DNA from: Piscicola geometra
Taxonomy: Eukaryota; Annelida; Clitellata; Hirudinida; Piscicolidae
NCBI GenBank assembly: GCA_943735955.1
Contig: OX030958.1
Span: 8,170,626 to 8,234,625, forward strand
DNA length: 64,000 nt
Direction: 5' to 3'
Made by a program: the position numbers and the translations under genes. This document shows positions 1-17,118 of the stretch, in pieces. The notes under the pieces were generated by a model. The model was not told the origin of the DNA, searched no databases, and was given only the letters and a program-made list of their open reading frames with translations. The first letter of the stretch is position 1. Every line of letters starts with the position of its first letter.

Positions 1-87
1 ATTCTTCTTAAATCTTACATCTTAAATCTCTGGTGCATCCATCGGATTGATAGTTTTAAGAAGAAATAAACAACGCCATTTTAGAAA

Positions 88-306
88 ATGTCGGATGTAA
101 ACAAAGTTGTTTTTAACTGTTTATCAAATATAGTTGTAGAGGAAATTTCGGGGTTAAATAATAATTTTGAAGCGATCGTTAATAATTTTAATACGAAGAA
201 AGTTGTTTTCAATCTTTGCTTGAATCTATTGTCCGAGGAATCTACTGAGAAATCTACTTCTAATGAGCTTGATTCAAGATTTTTTTTCCAACAAATTTAT
301 GAGTAA
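88..306 (+). CDS. Unrecognised small ORF, possibly a first exon
   Basis: A 72-codon open frame starts with an ATG preceded by four A's, a reasonable animal start context. The peptide is rich in Asn, Val and Ser with mildly acidic stretches. It has no signal peptide, membrane segment or motif I recognise. It is AT-rich like its surroundings, so chance is a serious alternative. It could be the first exon of a gene or a short standalone peptide. No function is proposed. Confidence 0.2.
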   Translation: MSDVNKVVFNCLSNIVVEEISGLNNNFEAIVNNFNTKKVVFNLCLNLLSEESTEKSTSNELDSRFFFQQIYE

Positions 307-817
307 ATTTGAAAATGTATTTAACAAGTAATATATAAAAAAACATTATAAATATTCACTTCAACTTACTTGAGTCAACATATATTGGTCCTATTTTAGG
401 ATCTCCCATTATCAAAATCGTCTTATTTAATCATGAACTAAAACTAAAAGCAAATGGGTTACAACTTATTTAAAATAAACTAAATGAAATAATATAATTA
501 TCATAGTAATAACTTTATATAATTATAATAAGTAATTCTTACTTACTACTTTTGATTGCTAACCTACATAATAACCTATGTAGTTTTGATTGGATGTGGT
601 TCTATTTATACATCAATAAACCGTATCAATCCGTCTTTGTTTATGATTGATGAGATGTACATCGAATTATGCAGTGGAGAATTAAACAACGTCCTTCACG
701 ACACACCCGGATGAATTAAACAACGTTCAAAACGCATTGGATGTACCGATTGTTTACATCGAATGAATTAAACAATGCGCCCGTATCTGTAAAGTAATAT
801 GACATCTTGCCACTCAC

Positions 818-996
<179 letters not shown>

Positions 997-1158
997 TGTA
1001 TTCTATTTGATATTTCCAACATAAGCTCAAAAATAATTTAAATAACTAGTTAGTCTTTTATTATTATTTATTAATTAAATTTGTTTCTGAAAATTATATT
1101 AAATTAATTAAAATTAATAAATGAATATTAAAAAATTTTTCAATGAAAATCTCTTCTT

Positions 1159-1364
1159 GAAGACTTTTTATCCTGAAGACTATTTATCCGGAAGACTTTT
1201 TATCCTGAAGACTATTTATCCGGAAGACTTTTTATTCTAAAGACTTTTAATCCGGAAGACTTTTTATTCGGAAGACTTTTTATCTTGAAGACTTTTTATC
1301 CTGAAGACTTTTTATCCGAAGACTTTTTACCCAAAGACTTTTTATCCTGAAGACTTTTCATCCG
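1159..1364. repeat. 15-bp minisatellite, consensus GAAGACTTTTTATCC
   Basis: About 13 head-to-tail copies of a 15-16 base unit built on GAAGACTTTTTATCC. Units differ at the junction (CCTGAAG, CCGGAAG, CTTGAAG). It ends about 350 bases upstream of the SQOR start codon. Several junctions make CCGGAAG, an ETS-like core, but no regulatory role is shown. Confidence 0.9.
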
Positions 1365-1547
1365 TTTACCCATTCAAATGCGACGCGATTATTTTTTAAA
1401 CTAAATTTACTAGATATTTCTCATATAATATAAAACATTCTTTTTTTGTATCTTTCTCTTTAAATATATTAATGTTTAAAAAAAATATTTTTAGCCTTGA
1501 ATCAGCTTTGCTAGTAACTAGTCTATTATAAACTTTATAATTTAGAT

Positions 1548-1567
1548 TATATACTATATAGTATATA
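1548..1567. other. Perfect 20-bp AT palindrome
   Basis: TATATACTATATAGTATATA reads the same on both strands and lies about 140 bases upstream of the SQOR start codon, in an AT-rich stretch with further TATA-like words. It could form a hairpin or be part of the promoter. Either is inference. Confidence 0.5.
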
Positions 1568-1709
1568 GTCACTATATAACATATGGGGACTATATTATGG
1601 TCTCTATAGTTTTTTTTTCCTATTTTACTTTTTTTTAGAATCTAAAATCTAAAATTTAAACAAGTGCCTGTATCAAGTAGTCAACTTTTACTTTACACTT
1701 TTCACCAAA

Positions 1710-6529
<4,820 letters not shown>

Positions 6530-7537
6530 TGGCACGCTGTGTCCAGTGGCCTCGTACTCAAAGAAGGCATTCTTTCATTCATTCGTTGAGGTATCATTTC
6601 AAATCAAATATTCTGAAAAATACCTCTTTTGCAGCCTCACATGACATTTCAAGTTTTTTTGACAAATACTTTTTTTTCTCGCATGACATTTTCTTTCTTC
6701 TTTTTATGATGATTTTGTATAATGAGTTTCGATTTAAGTTTTTAGCTCATGTTTTAAATTCCTTAAAAATATTTTTTTCCCACTTGGAAGGCTCAACATG
6801 CTTTGCCATGAAAATGTTACAATTCAGCAATCTAGTTCTTCCTAGTTATTTTATCATATTGAAAAACTGGTCGGGGTATTTAACATTTTTTAAATAAACT
6901 TTATTTGAGGTTAATGCTAGTAACTCAATGTCATAGTTGTAGTCATAGTGCTGATGTGAGTTTGTAATCTATCGACGAGTTTTTTAAAAATGTAATTTTT
7001 TTCTTCATCAGAATATCCCATAAACATTTGCTTCACTTGGAACTTTCTTCGTTTAGCTCCTAATATTTAAAATTTAAATGTTAATTATTTTTCCATTTAG
7101 AGGAATTCAGAGATTCTGAAAGTTCATTTTAAACGTAAATGTTTCAATTTTCATGTGCCTTATTTGAAGAATTTTCTTTAAACAGACAAAAATGCCTTCG
7201 GTGATACTTTCAATTATTTCCAACACATGATGTTAATGCCAAATAACAAGTTTTTATTTTTCCTTGAGGCGATGTTGGTGATGTAGTATATGGTATCAAT
7301 CAATCAATCAATCAATCAATCCAAAAGTAGAATTAATTCATAGTATGCTGAACATATATCCCGAACAAGGATAATGCATTTGTATTGCTGCGCATCATAC
7401 TATTTACCCAATCGAGCGGCATTGCTATATCTGCATACGTGCGTCGTACTATTTGAGCCCTGCATTATACAATCAGCCTAACTATGGTCACTGAAAGCTT
7501 GTAACAAGTGCGTTGTTCTTGAATTACATTTGGAGAG
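6530..7537. other. Spacer between SQOR and GLT1D1-like gene
   Basis: AT-rich, holding the SQOR 3' untranslated region and presumably the next gene's promoter. There is a short (ATCA)n run near 7297. A 162-codon open frame spanning 6409-6897 overlaps the last SQOR exon in another frame and shows no protein-like character. Confidence 0.6.
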
Positions 7538-9868
7538 ATGAGTGTGGTGTTGTTGCTTGGACTCTTGAAACATGCCAGTGGCAACGAATCTACTCTACGT
7601 CGAATACAGTAAGAAGTTAAATCTTGCTTCATATTGTTTGAATGAAATTTTTTTCTTAAGTTCTCAACTATTTAGATCAAAATTTCGTAAGATAAAATGA
7701 TTCTTTTAATAGCTTATACTGTATATTTATTTAGTCTTAAAATAAGTTCGCAGTTTTTAAAAACCACTTTAGTTATGTATAATTCAATACTAGTTATATA
7801 ATCTACAAAAGCTTTCATGAATTTCAATGCGGAAGTGTTTAAACACTTGTCTAATTACTCCCCAAAAAAATTAAAACCCGTTTTATATTTCCGTATCATC
7901 TAGAAAATACTTCAAGAATTGTTTAATCGAAGACTCTTCCTCCTTGCGTGACGAGGAGCATTTAGAAGCGTACATTCGTCATCATGGTGTCACATGCATA
8001 CTCGCCCTCCACGCTTACCACGCTGGAAAACTGTTCACAAGTTCGTCTTTATTTTAAAACGATTTTATTATTTTAAATATTTTTTTAATTATTAAAAAAA
8101 ATAAAAGTTGAAAATTTCAACAAATGAACACTTTTTATTTTTAAAACTCGCATGTTGAACTTAAAAAACTAAAATAAAATTCTTGCTTTGAAAACTTAAA
8201 AAATATGTATTCCTTAAATTACATTATCGAAGAAGGCTGTACAGTTCCCTACTGCATCATTCTCGGGGGCACAGACATCAACACCTACAGCCAGCACCAC
8301 CACTACCTCACTGTCATGGGAGAAGCCATCAAAAACGCAACGTTACATTAGGACAAATTATCTTGCTTTGGAGTAAAGATAACAATAACCTCTTTTCAAA
8401 ATGTATAACAAAATTTGTTACATCTTTTTATTTATTTATTGAAGAATTGACATAAAGGATTTAACTATTTCCAGATGCGTGGTCACATTCAGTGAGTGGC
8501 TGAAAACGGCATGTCTGAATTTATGGGTAGGGTATTCTTTCATTATTTACTTCATTTTACATATTATTTTTCATATTATTTTTATTTCGAAATTTAAAAT
8601 AATAACTATATTCATTATTATAATTATATTTTTTCTTATTAATATATATTTTTTGTTTTTTATATATTTTTTTGTTTTTATATATTATATATTTATTTCA
8701 GTTATTTCATTTATAATCCTTTAAATTTTTTTTCGAAGTAACGATTTATTTCAAGAAATCATGAAGTAAATAAGGAAACTAAAAAAACTTAAATGATTTT
8801 TCACACTTTTATATTTTCTTTATTGCTTTTTTAATACATTCTAGTATTTGTCATTAGTTTTGTATTTCAATTCAACCAAAGCTCATACATAATAATTGTT
8901 GATGGTGATGATGATGATGATGAAGATGATAATGATAATGATGATGATGTTGGGGATGACGAGGACGAAGAGGACGTGGATGAGGATGAGATTATTGATC
9001 TATCCATAAAACATTAAGAATCAATAAACGCCTACAGCCGAATCTGAAAAAGATGGCTTTCTTCGAAATAGCTCAAGGTGGTTTATTATTAAATACAATT
9101 ATTTTTCAATGAATTAATTCTAAGAAAGTGGAAATATACTTTTTGTAAAAATAGTTTTGTTTTGTGAAACGGCCTATTTAAATTCGAACGTTTCAGAACA
9201 GCTGTCAGTCCGGAATGGCAAGAAAAACCAAACCTTCTCTGTTGTTTCAAGCCTCCGTCCCCTCACCACCACCACCACCACCACTTCCTCACCGAGCACA
9301 ACACTGCAACAACACCAACAAGCACCGACAAAACGCATCCCAACACCAAGGAGCGTGACCTCAACTCTTTCATCTCTTCTCTTATTTGCGACTCCAAAAT
9401 CGAACAACCTTCAGAAAATAATTACAGCCTTTCCAACACAAAACAAAATCAACGAACTGCAAACAACAAAAACAACTACTACAACAACAAAAACAATCTA
9501 GTCAAAACGCCACCCAACACATGGCCATCCAACCACCCAAGCATCCACTCTCCTCCTCCCTGCATCTTCAGCATGGTGACCGGCTTAAGGAAGGAGAAAG
9601 ATCCTCTGTACCTTCTGGACGCCTTCCAAAGTCGGTCGTTTCTCTACGTTTCCGACAATTTAATGCAAAACGCGGTTTTTATTCTCTGTTTTTTGCGCTG
9701 GTTGTAATTCTAAGTTTTGAATGCACTCAGTTTATTTCGACTTTTCTTGTTCTTATTCTTTTCTTTTTTTATATTTCTATTATTTATTCTTGTAATTGTT
9801 ATTATTATTATTATACATATTATTATTATTTATTCTTGTTTAATGTAATTTGTGGTCATTAGTAATTC

Positions 9869-9940
<72 letters not shown>

Positions 9941-12346
9941 GGGAGAGTACCAACTCAATTAGGAAACCTTTTAAGAGCATCATCATCAGCACCACCAAGG
10001 CAATCAATAGCACCTAAATAATGAGTTGGAAATTCTATGCTTAAATGCGGCATCATCATCAGGACCATCTTGTTCTTATGCTTTCGCTTGCTTTCTTGTT
10101 TGTTTGCATAAGTTTTTTCTTCTGACTTTTAATCGAACTAAATGTTCTATTCCATCTTCCACCATTCTTTATTCTTTCATTTGTTTGTTTGTTTGTTTAT
10201 TTATTACTTCATTAATCAATTGATTTAATAATTCATTTTTTCATAAATGCATTTATTCATCCACCAAATTGACTGATTCCAGGATGGAGTGAAGAGCGAC
10301 CGCAGAAAGTTCTGTTGCTTATTGTAGGAGCCCAAGTGAGCATAAAGCTAATAAAAATAAGAATCATAATAAAAATAATAAATTAGATAATAATAATTAT
10401 CGTAAATAGAAAAATTAATGAAATTTGTTTTCACCAGACGAATCGAGAGTACAGCAGAACATTTTTGGAGCGGGTTAAAAAGTTGGTTTTCTTTTTCACG
10501 TAAAATAACAATCAATTTAAACCAAACCTAAAAACAAGATTTTTGTGAAATAATCCCTCTTCTAACCGCTCAGCCACCGTTTAACCACCCTCTCAACTAC
10601 CTCCCAACCATCCTTTCAACCACCCTCTAACTCCACCCTTTATCAACCACCTCTCAAACATCCTCCCAACCACCTTTTCAGCCACCCTTTCAACCATCTT
10701 TCAACCACAACTCTCAACCTCTCAACCATCCACCACTTTCAACCACTCTCTCAACCACCCCTACTAACTCTGACCACGTTCTTCACCATTTCTTACCCCC
10801 CATTAAAAAATCTTCTCATAACTTAAGACCCCGTAAACACAATTTTGATACCCCTATATATACTACGCTTGAAAGTAAAACATTCCTCCCTCGTCTTCTT
10901 AAATCTCACATTCTATAATTTACATTTATATTTATATTATCATCTCTGATTCTTATTACTTATTTATCTACTTAATTATTACCTATTCACCATATCCTTT
11001 GTCTTGTTGTATTTTTTTTCCAAACCATTATCATTAGCATCAGTATCCTATAATTATCTACTATTATCTAGTATCTTATGCAACATGTAACATGGCCTGC
11101 GTCTGTCAAACCGTGATCAATAAAGACTATGAAAAAAAAACCCCACCACCACAGCTACCCTTCGGTTAGATACCTAGGTAGCCTGTCGAAGGCTCAAGTG
11201 CAGCTGGTAGTTGGAGCCTCAGTGGCTGTGGTCAACTCATCCCTGAGTGAGGGGATGAGTCAGAGCATCCTCGAGGTGCTTCAGGGGGAGAAGATGGCTT
11301 GGAGTGGTTTGGAGCGAGCTTTCAGAATGCACTTTTTATATTGTTTAAAATATGATTAAATGGTCTTTAATGTAGGGGACAATTAATACAATAATTTAAA
11401 AAATCTTTTTTTAACGAAATTCAACGTGAACGCTTCAAGCATCACCCCTGAAATTATTGCATCTACCACCGCTGCAACCACCACACCACAGGCGATGCAG
11501 CAAGGTGTGGCAGTGGTGGCCAGGGACATTCCAGGCAACAGAGACCTCATCACACACACTCACAATGGCCTCCTTTACCACAGCCCTGAGGTGCTTGTCG
11601 TGGTGGGAAGTGGCTTTTTTTTGGGTGATAGTGGTGATAGTGATGGGTAGTTGCAGTTGTCAGAGATGTCAATTTAGTCGTTACAGCTCAATGATTTATT
11701 CTTGGTATTTATTATAATTAATAAATAATAATAAATAATAATATAATACTAAAGTGAATAGTTTCAATGGCCGTGACATGAAAGGATCGATTTGTATCTA
11801 ATTGAGTTATATATCATCGGTTTGTATGTGATGGATATACACGCCCAATCGTTTAATTGAAAATTACCAAATTTTCCTCTTTTTGTTTCATCAAACTTGT
11901 ATTACAACTGATGACTCTAGAACCATAAAACAAATTAACAGAAAAGTCTAAAAAGTCTAAAAATTCTCTCCGATTGAAGTTTCAGACACTTCGTATTTAT
12001 CAGATCTTCCCAACCCCATAAACAAGGAGTTTATAGAGCAGGCCGAGATGTTGTTGCAAGTGGATGGTTTGAGAGGCAGGTTGGTAGAAGAGGCCAGAAA
12101 AAGGGTCATGCAGCGACATTCTCAAGAAATTGAAAAAAATAAGTGAGTTTTTATATTTTTTAATAGTTGTTTTTTTAAGTTTATGTTTTTTAATAATTAT
12201 TTTTCTAATTATTTTAAGTTCTTCATTTTTTCTTTGTAACGTAGTTTTTTTCAATACATTTTTCATTGTCATTCATCTAGTCACTCAACGACAGATACAT
12301 GGCTGTGGTGCGGTACATGCAAGAATCGATGAGAGTGTTTATATAG
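7538..12346 (+). CDS. GLT1D1: GLT1D1-like family 1 glycosyltransferase (12 exons)
   Basis: Predicted GT-B fold transferase related to glycosyltransferase 1 domain-containing protein 1; substrate unknown. Exons: 7538-7608, 7904-8040, 8233-8341, 8475-8526, 9038-9077, 9202-9630, 10283-10335, 10438-10481, 11155-11275, 11492-11609, 11986-12142, 12295-12346, giving 460 codons against about 346 in human. Hallmarks: GGTDIN in exon 3, GLRKEKDPLYLLDAF in exon 6, LLLIVGAQ in exon 7, AVVNSSLSEGMSQSILE in exon 9 (glutamate region of the donor-binding half) and VVARDIPGN in exon 10. Exon 6 carries roughly 120 extra residues (about 137-257) rich in Asn, Thr and His, including His158-164. The exon 10/11 junction is the least certain: the obvious donor after GAG (11590) is in the wrong phase, so a donor at 11610 was chosen. 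Exon 12 is supported by alignment of EKNKYMAVVRYM with the human C-terminus. Confidence 0.88.
9865..9940. repeat. (CAT)n microsatellite
   Basis: About 24 uninterrupted ATC triplets inside GLT1D1 intron 6, with scattered CATCAT words continuing to about 10065. Confidence 0.95.
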
Positions 12347-14062
12347 ATGCACAGTTGAATGTTGAGAGTTTCATCTTGAATACTCTTCACTTCCCTCAGC
12401 TACTGATGTTTTATGAAAGATTTAAAATTATTTAATTATGTCTTTGCGTCTTGTCAAGCGCTTATGTCGCCATGTGTGAAGACTGAAATCTCTTCAAACA
12501 TTATCTCTCAGAATGAGGTTTCAGACACTTTTTTGTGGTGTTTTCAAATCTTATCTGAACAAGCTCACTCAGACTTCTCATACGAATATATATTGAACTG
12601 ACAATTGGACTTTCACGTATATCATCATCATGGTATTTATCCGAAACTCAAATAATTGAATCTCTAATGTTTGGGCTCAGCTCATTTGACCATTACGTTA
12701 TGCGGTCCTTATAATGACTTCATTAGAATACGATAAAAAATTCTTTTTTATGTAATATATCCCAAGGTTCAATCCAGATCTGTGTAAATACCCGATACCC
12801 GATGTTTAATACCGTGTGTAACGTAGCCATTGCATCAGTATGCATAGAATTTGTCTCATTTAGGATCATTTAACATTCAGAAAATTCTAGACTATACAAT
12901 TCCATGAATTTATTTAAATAATTTACTTTCAACATATCGTTCAAACAATTTTACTCACTATTTGAATCTGAGGTCAACCTGGTATCTTGTATTTCCATGA
13001 TAAATCATAAAACATGTTTTGAAAAATTATTCTTTAACAATTTAATGCTTTAGAACAGTGGTTCTTAAACTTTTTAAATCCAGGGACCACCAGGATTTTA
13101 AAAAATGAATTTTGTAGACCACTGACACCAAAACCAAAAAGTTTATTCAAAAGTTCTATGGCAGTAATCATAATAAAGAAGACGTATGATTTCGTGCGAA
13201 GACGCCTCAACTGGTTCTTTGGCCTGTTCTCCTCGTTCAATATGCCTTGCGAACAGACAAAAGTACATTTTATTTGCACATTTTAAATTCTATGTAATTT
13301 TCAGTTTGTTAAATATTAAATATTTTGAAAAAATGAATTTGAGAAAAAACACTGAAATAATTTATTGATCTAAATTTAGCATTTCTAATAGTAAAAGATA
13401 TAACAATTTAATAGTTTTCAAAAATATCTGTTACCCTTTCAGCTGAAAGTTTTTTCCCTAAATAAAAAAGTAGAATGCTTTACAGAGAATCAAAAAAGTG
13501 TTTTTCAAAAATGTAAACTGGACGGATTAAAAAATATAAGTTGACAAATTCATGTAAAAACAATTCTGGCACTCAAATACTTTTAAAACACGTCTTTTTA
13601 TCTGCGGAAACCTAAAAATATCAATATTTTGATGAAAAAAGATGAAAGCATGAATAATATTCATTGAATATTATTTTTTTTAACTTTGCCAAATTATGCA
13701 AAGGTTTATTTATAGTTTAAATATTTAATTGGACGGAAAAAAGATTTCATTAAAAAATGTATCAATTCATAAATCAATTTAATTTCAAAATTTTCATTTT
13801 TAATACAATGTATTATGTTAAATGAATGCATAAAATGTGTTTAATAGGTTTTTAAAAAAGAAAAAAATGAGTTTTTCAAACTAGGGATGGTGAGTCATGT
13901 TACCTAGCGATTAGAATAAAATTAAGTGGCGCAATGGTGTTTTCAAATAGCAATACCCAAGAAATGCCTATTTGCTGGCAGTGTGTCTTCAGCGGTGACT
14001 CCAATCTTGCCATAAGATGTAACTTCTTGAAGTTGAAATAAGTGCGCCTTATACACGGTGTT
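12347..14062. other. Convergent spacer between GLT1D1-like and DM genes
   Basis: Both flanking genes end here, so it should contain two 3' untranslated regions. It is AT-rich. The only recognisable element is a hAT terminus at 13056. No further coding exon was found. Confidence 0.6.
13056..13130 (+). mobile_element. Solo end of a Charlie-type hAT transposon
   Basis: The stretch opening CAGTGGTTCTTAAACTTTTT, followed by a GGGACCACC block, matches the widespread terminal inverted repeat of hAT-Charlie elements (CAGTGGTTCTCAAAC type). No opposite end was found within a few kilobases, so it looks truncated or decayed. Confidence 0.5.
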
Positions 14063-17000
14063 TTATGAAAGGTGAGAGGTGAGGTTTTTGATGGAGAAAG
14101 GTGAATTACTGATGTCGTTGTCGGGAATTTGAAGACTGACCACATCAACGTCAACGTCAACTTCGAACTTAACCTTTTCCAAGCTTACTTGGCACTGGCT
14201 CGGATTTTCAGATTTGAATGTTTTAAAGGGTTTATTACTATTATTATAAGTAGTATTATTATAGTTGTAGTGAAAGGGTTGAATGTTTCTCAGAGCCCAG
14301 CTGCCCACAACGGGAAGGTAGAGACTCGACTCTACTCTGTGTTTGAAGGCTTCCAAGTCAGACATTTTAGAAACTGGTCGAAAGTGGTTGTGAGGCTGGT
14401 AGGTGACTTTGTTTGGAGGTTTGTTGCAGAAAGAAGAGGGAGAAAGAATTTTTCTTGCAGAAACATCAGTAGAAACTTTGTCCAAACGAGCTTCCATCTT
14501 CGAGAATTTAAAAAGTTGGTATAAGTTGGTTTAAAGTAGCACAGCTTGATTCAAGAATACTGCGTGAATAGCTGAACCAAACAAAAATTATTTTTAAGGA
14601 AGTTAAAACCTCGTCTTGTTGGCAGCACTGGCTGATGTCGCCTTCCACCAAGGGCTCCTTCTGCAGCAGAGTGTCCAATTCCTTCGCCACTGTTGTTTCG
14701 TATTAAAAAATATAAATTAAATTTTAATTAAAAGTCATAAATGCTTATTAAAAGTCTAAATTACATCTTAAATATTCGATAAGTTGTAGATTATTTTTCA
14801 ATGCTTAACATTTTTTTGATAAACAAAGTTAAACAAGTTGAAAGGTGTTTATAACATGCCATAAACACTAAAAAATGAACAGAAAAACTAGAAAGATCTT
14901 TTGCACTAAACGAAAGTATGTAAACATCTTAGAAAAACTAACGTTAACAAAAACAAGCATCTGTGACACTAGAGACCGACCGAAACAGATATTTTTATTT
15001 CGGCTGAAACCGAAATTAGGCCGAAATTAAAATCCCATTTTCGGTCGAAACCGAAATTAAGCCGAAATTGAATATCAATTTTCGGCCGAAACCGAAATTA
15101 AACTGAAATTGTAATCAGATTTTCGGCCGAAACCGAAGCCGAAACCGAAAAATTTTCCAACTTTTATTAAAAATGAAAAAATAGTATTTAGCGATGACAG
15201 GCTTTGCTTTAGTCAGACTGAAATTTTGTAAAAAAACTTCCAAATAGGATTCAACGACATTCTCACAATTTATTTTTGAATGAATTAAACGAAGCCAAAT
15301 CTTCTCGTTCTTCGAAATATGTATAGTGTTTTTTAAAGAAGGTATATCTAGAATTCCACATGCTTGTATATGTTATTCGAACAATTAGTCTTATGTCACC
15401 AATAAATCAATTAACCACGATATCTAATAGATATCTAATGGAGATGAGAATCGAACCCAAACCTGATAATTCGAGTTCGATTGAGGATATACAGATATTT
15501 ACTTTTGACAATAACATTTTTAAAACAAATGTTTAAAAAAATAGAATTTGCTTAAAAAAGTTTTGTTAAATATCATCATTGAACGTATCCCAATTTTCTT
15601 AAATTTCAAATACATGATTGTTGTTCCAGATGCTTGTATATGTTATTCGAATAATTAGTCTGCTGACACCCATAAATCAATCAACCACGATAACTAATAG
15701 ATATCTAATAGAGAATCGAACCCAAACTTAATAGTTCGATTGAGGACATAGATATATCAGATAAACTACATAAATAAATAAAAATTTCGGTTTTTCGGTA
15801 AATATGATACCCATTTCGGCCGAAACCGAAATTGAGCCGAAATTACAAAATTATTTTCGGCCGAAACCGAAAAATTGCCGAAATTTTAAAATTAGATTCG
15901 GCCGAAACCGAAAAATTGCCGAAACTAAGAAAATTGGCAATTTCGGCACCGAAACCGAAACCGAACCGAATTTCGGTCGGTCTCTATGTGACACCAAGCT
16001 GAAAAATGACTTGAAGAAAGCAAAGAGAAGAAAAAGTGATAAATTAATCCCTAAAACTGATTCCCTCTGTCACCTTTTCTGACGCTGTCAATGGCGATCT
16101 TGGGATCGTTGTTGTAGAAGTTGAGAATGATGAGAGCAAGAGTGCTGATGTGGTCTTTAGTTTCCCCACCATCTGGTTCCTTGCCTCTGTTTCCCGCTGA
16201 CCCAGTCTTGTCCATTTCTTTCGAGGTAGTTTGTGTGTTTAATGCTACAAACTCGTCTCGAAACAAAATGATATATTTAATTCCTCGATAAAGTCTTTGC
16301 GCTATCATGTCATATTACAATGCATGTACTGAAGGATCAAAGGAACCGAGGTTGAGGAGGGGCGCTTCCTGGTAGCAGGGAGAAAACTCTCGGAAGTGGT
16401 TAGCTTCTTCGCAGTCGCTTTGCCTGTTCTGCATCGCCTCCTGCTGCTTCTGCCGGTCGAGCTCCTGTCTCCTGCGTAGAGCCACGTTCTTTGCCATCAC
16501 CTTTGAGCGGGTGATTGACGTGTCTTGTGGTGGAAATTCCGTGGAAAGTTTCAATGCATACAAACGATTTGAGAAAACGAATAATCTTTGATATGCAAAG
16601 CAATGCATAATTAATTATGCATTCGAAATGCCAGCAAATCGAGTGAGTCACAGAAGATCAAAGACACCGCCAACCTTCTGTCGCATGCGTACCAGCTGGC
16701 ACTGGGCGCAGTTGCAGTGGCGGTAGGGGCAGTAGGCTTTGTGGCCTTTGAGCGTGGTTTGGACGCCATGGTTCCTGCAGTGGGCACATCTGGGGTTCCT
16801 GGTGGCTGGGTGGCAAGTGGCAGGAACAAGAGTTGTGGAGGATAGTGGGTTCTTGGGAGGTTGAGAGGCAGTGGTGATGGAGGAGAATGTGTTTGATTTA
16901 GCGGTTGTGGAAGTCAACGTTGAACTTGGGCTGGCGTTCTTCTTGGTGACTGCTTGATTCCTTTTATTCGCCATCTTGACCTTTTCATCCTTCTCTGCAC

Positions 17001-17118
17001 TGGACTGCTGGGTGAATGAGGGAGTGTGCGGAGTGGTTGCCGAGTTGATGAAGTGACGATGGAGATCGAACACTCTCAACTGGTTGCTGCTGCTGCCACT
17101 TCCATTGATTGCTTTCAT
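14063..17118 (-). CDS. DM-domain (doublesex/mab-3-related) transcription factor, 5 exons
   Basis: A sequence-specific nuclear DNA-binding factor; relatives control sexual and neural development. Exons on the minus strand: 17118-16675, 16500-16347, 16244-16074, 14689-14610, 14497-14063, giving 427 codons. The DM domain spans residues 108 to about 165. The intertwined zinc sites are intact with doublesex spacing: Cys111, Cys114, His126, Cys130 and His117, Cys135, Cys137, Cys140. The recognition helix ([20 protein letters not shown]) begins exon 2, an intron position splitting the domain. A helical stretch, [20 protein letters not shown], followed by VAKELDTLL, crosses exons 3-4 and could be a UBA-like or doublesex-type dimerisation helix set; this is inference. 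N-terminal 100 residues are Ser/Thr-rich. Intron 3 holds a hAT-like element. Exon 4 is duplicated upstream at 18.7 kb. The exon 3 acceptor has an in-frame alternative about 14 bases away. Subfamily (DMRT1, dsx or other) is not assignable by eye. Confidence 0.85.
14970..15986. mobile_element. Non-autonomous hAT-like transposon with perfect TIRs and 8-bp TSD
   Basis: Perfect 16-bp terminal inverted repeats TAGAGACCGACCGAAA at 14970-14985 and its complement at 15971-15986. They are flanked by an identical 8-bp duplication TGTGACAC at 14962-14969 and 15987-15994. Eight-base duplications and TAGAG ends are typical of hAT elements. Each end has a subterminal zone of iterated TTCGGCCGAAACCGAAATT motifs with a palindromic TTCGGCCGAA core. 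Internally there are two diverged direct repeats of about 130 bases (near 15357-15500 and 15628-15760). No transposase frame is visible. The element lies in intron 3 of the DM gene. Confidence 0.88.

Noticed and set aside
8895..9018. Acidic Asp/Glu-rich frame in GLT1D1 intron 4
   Set aside because: It is a GATGAT repeat with no start codon. The flanking exons 4 and 5 join in phase without it.
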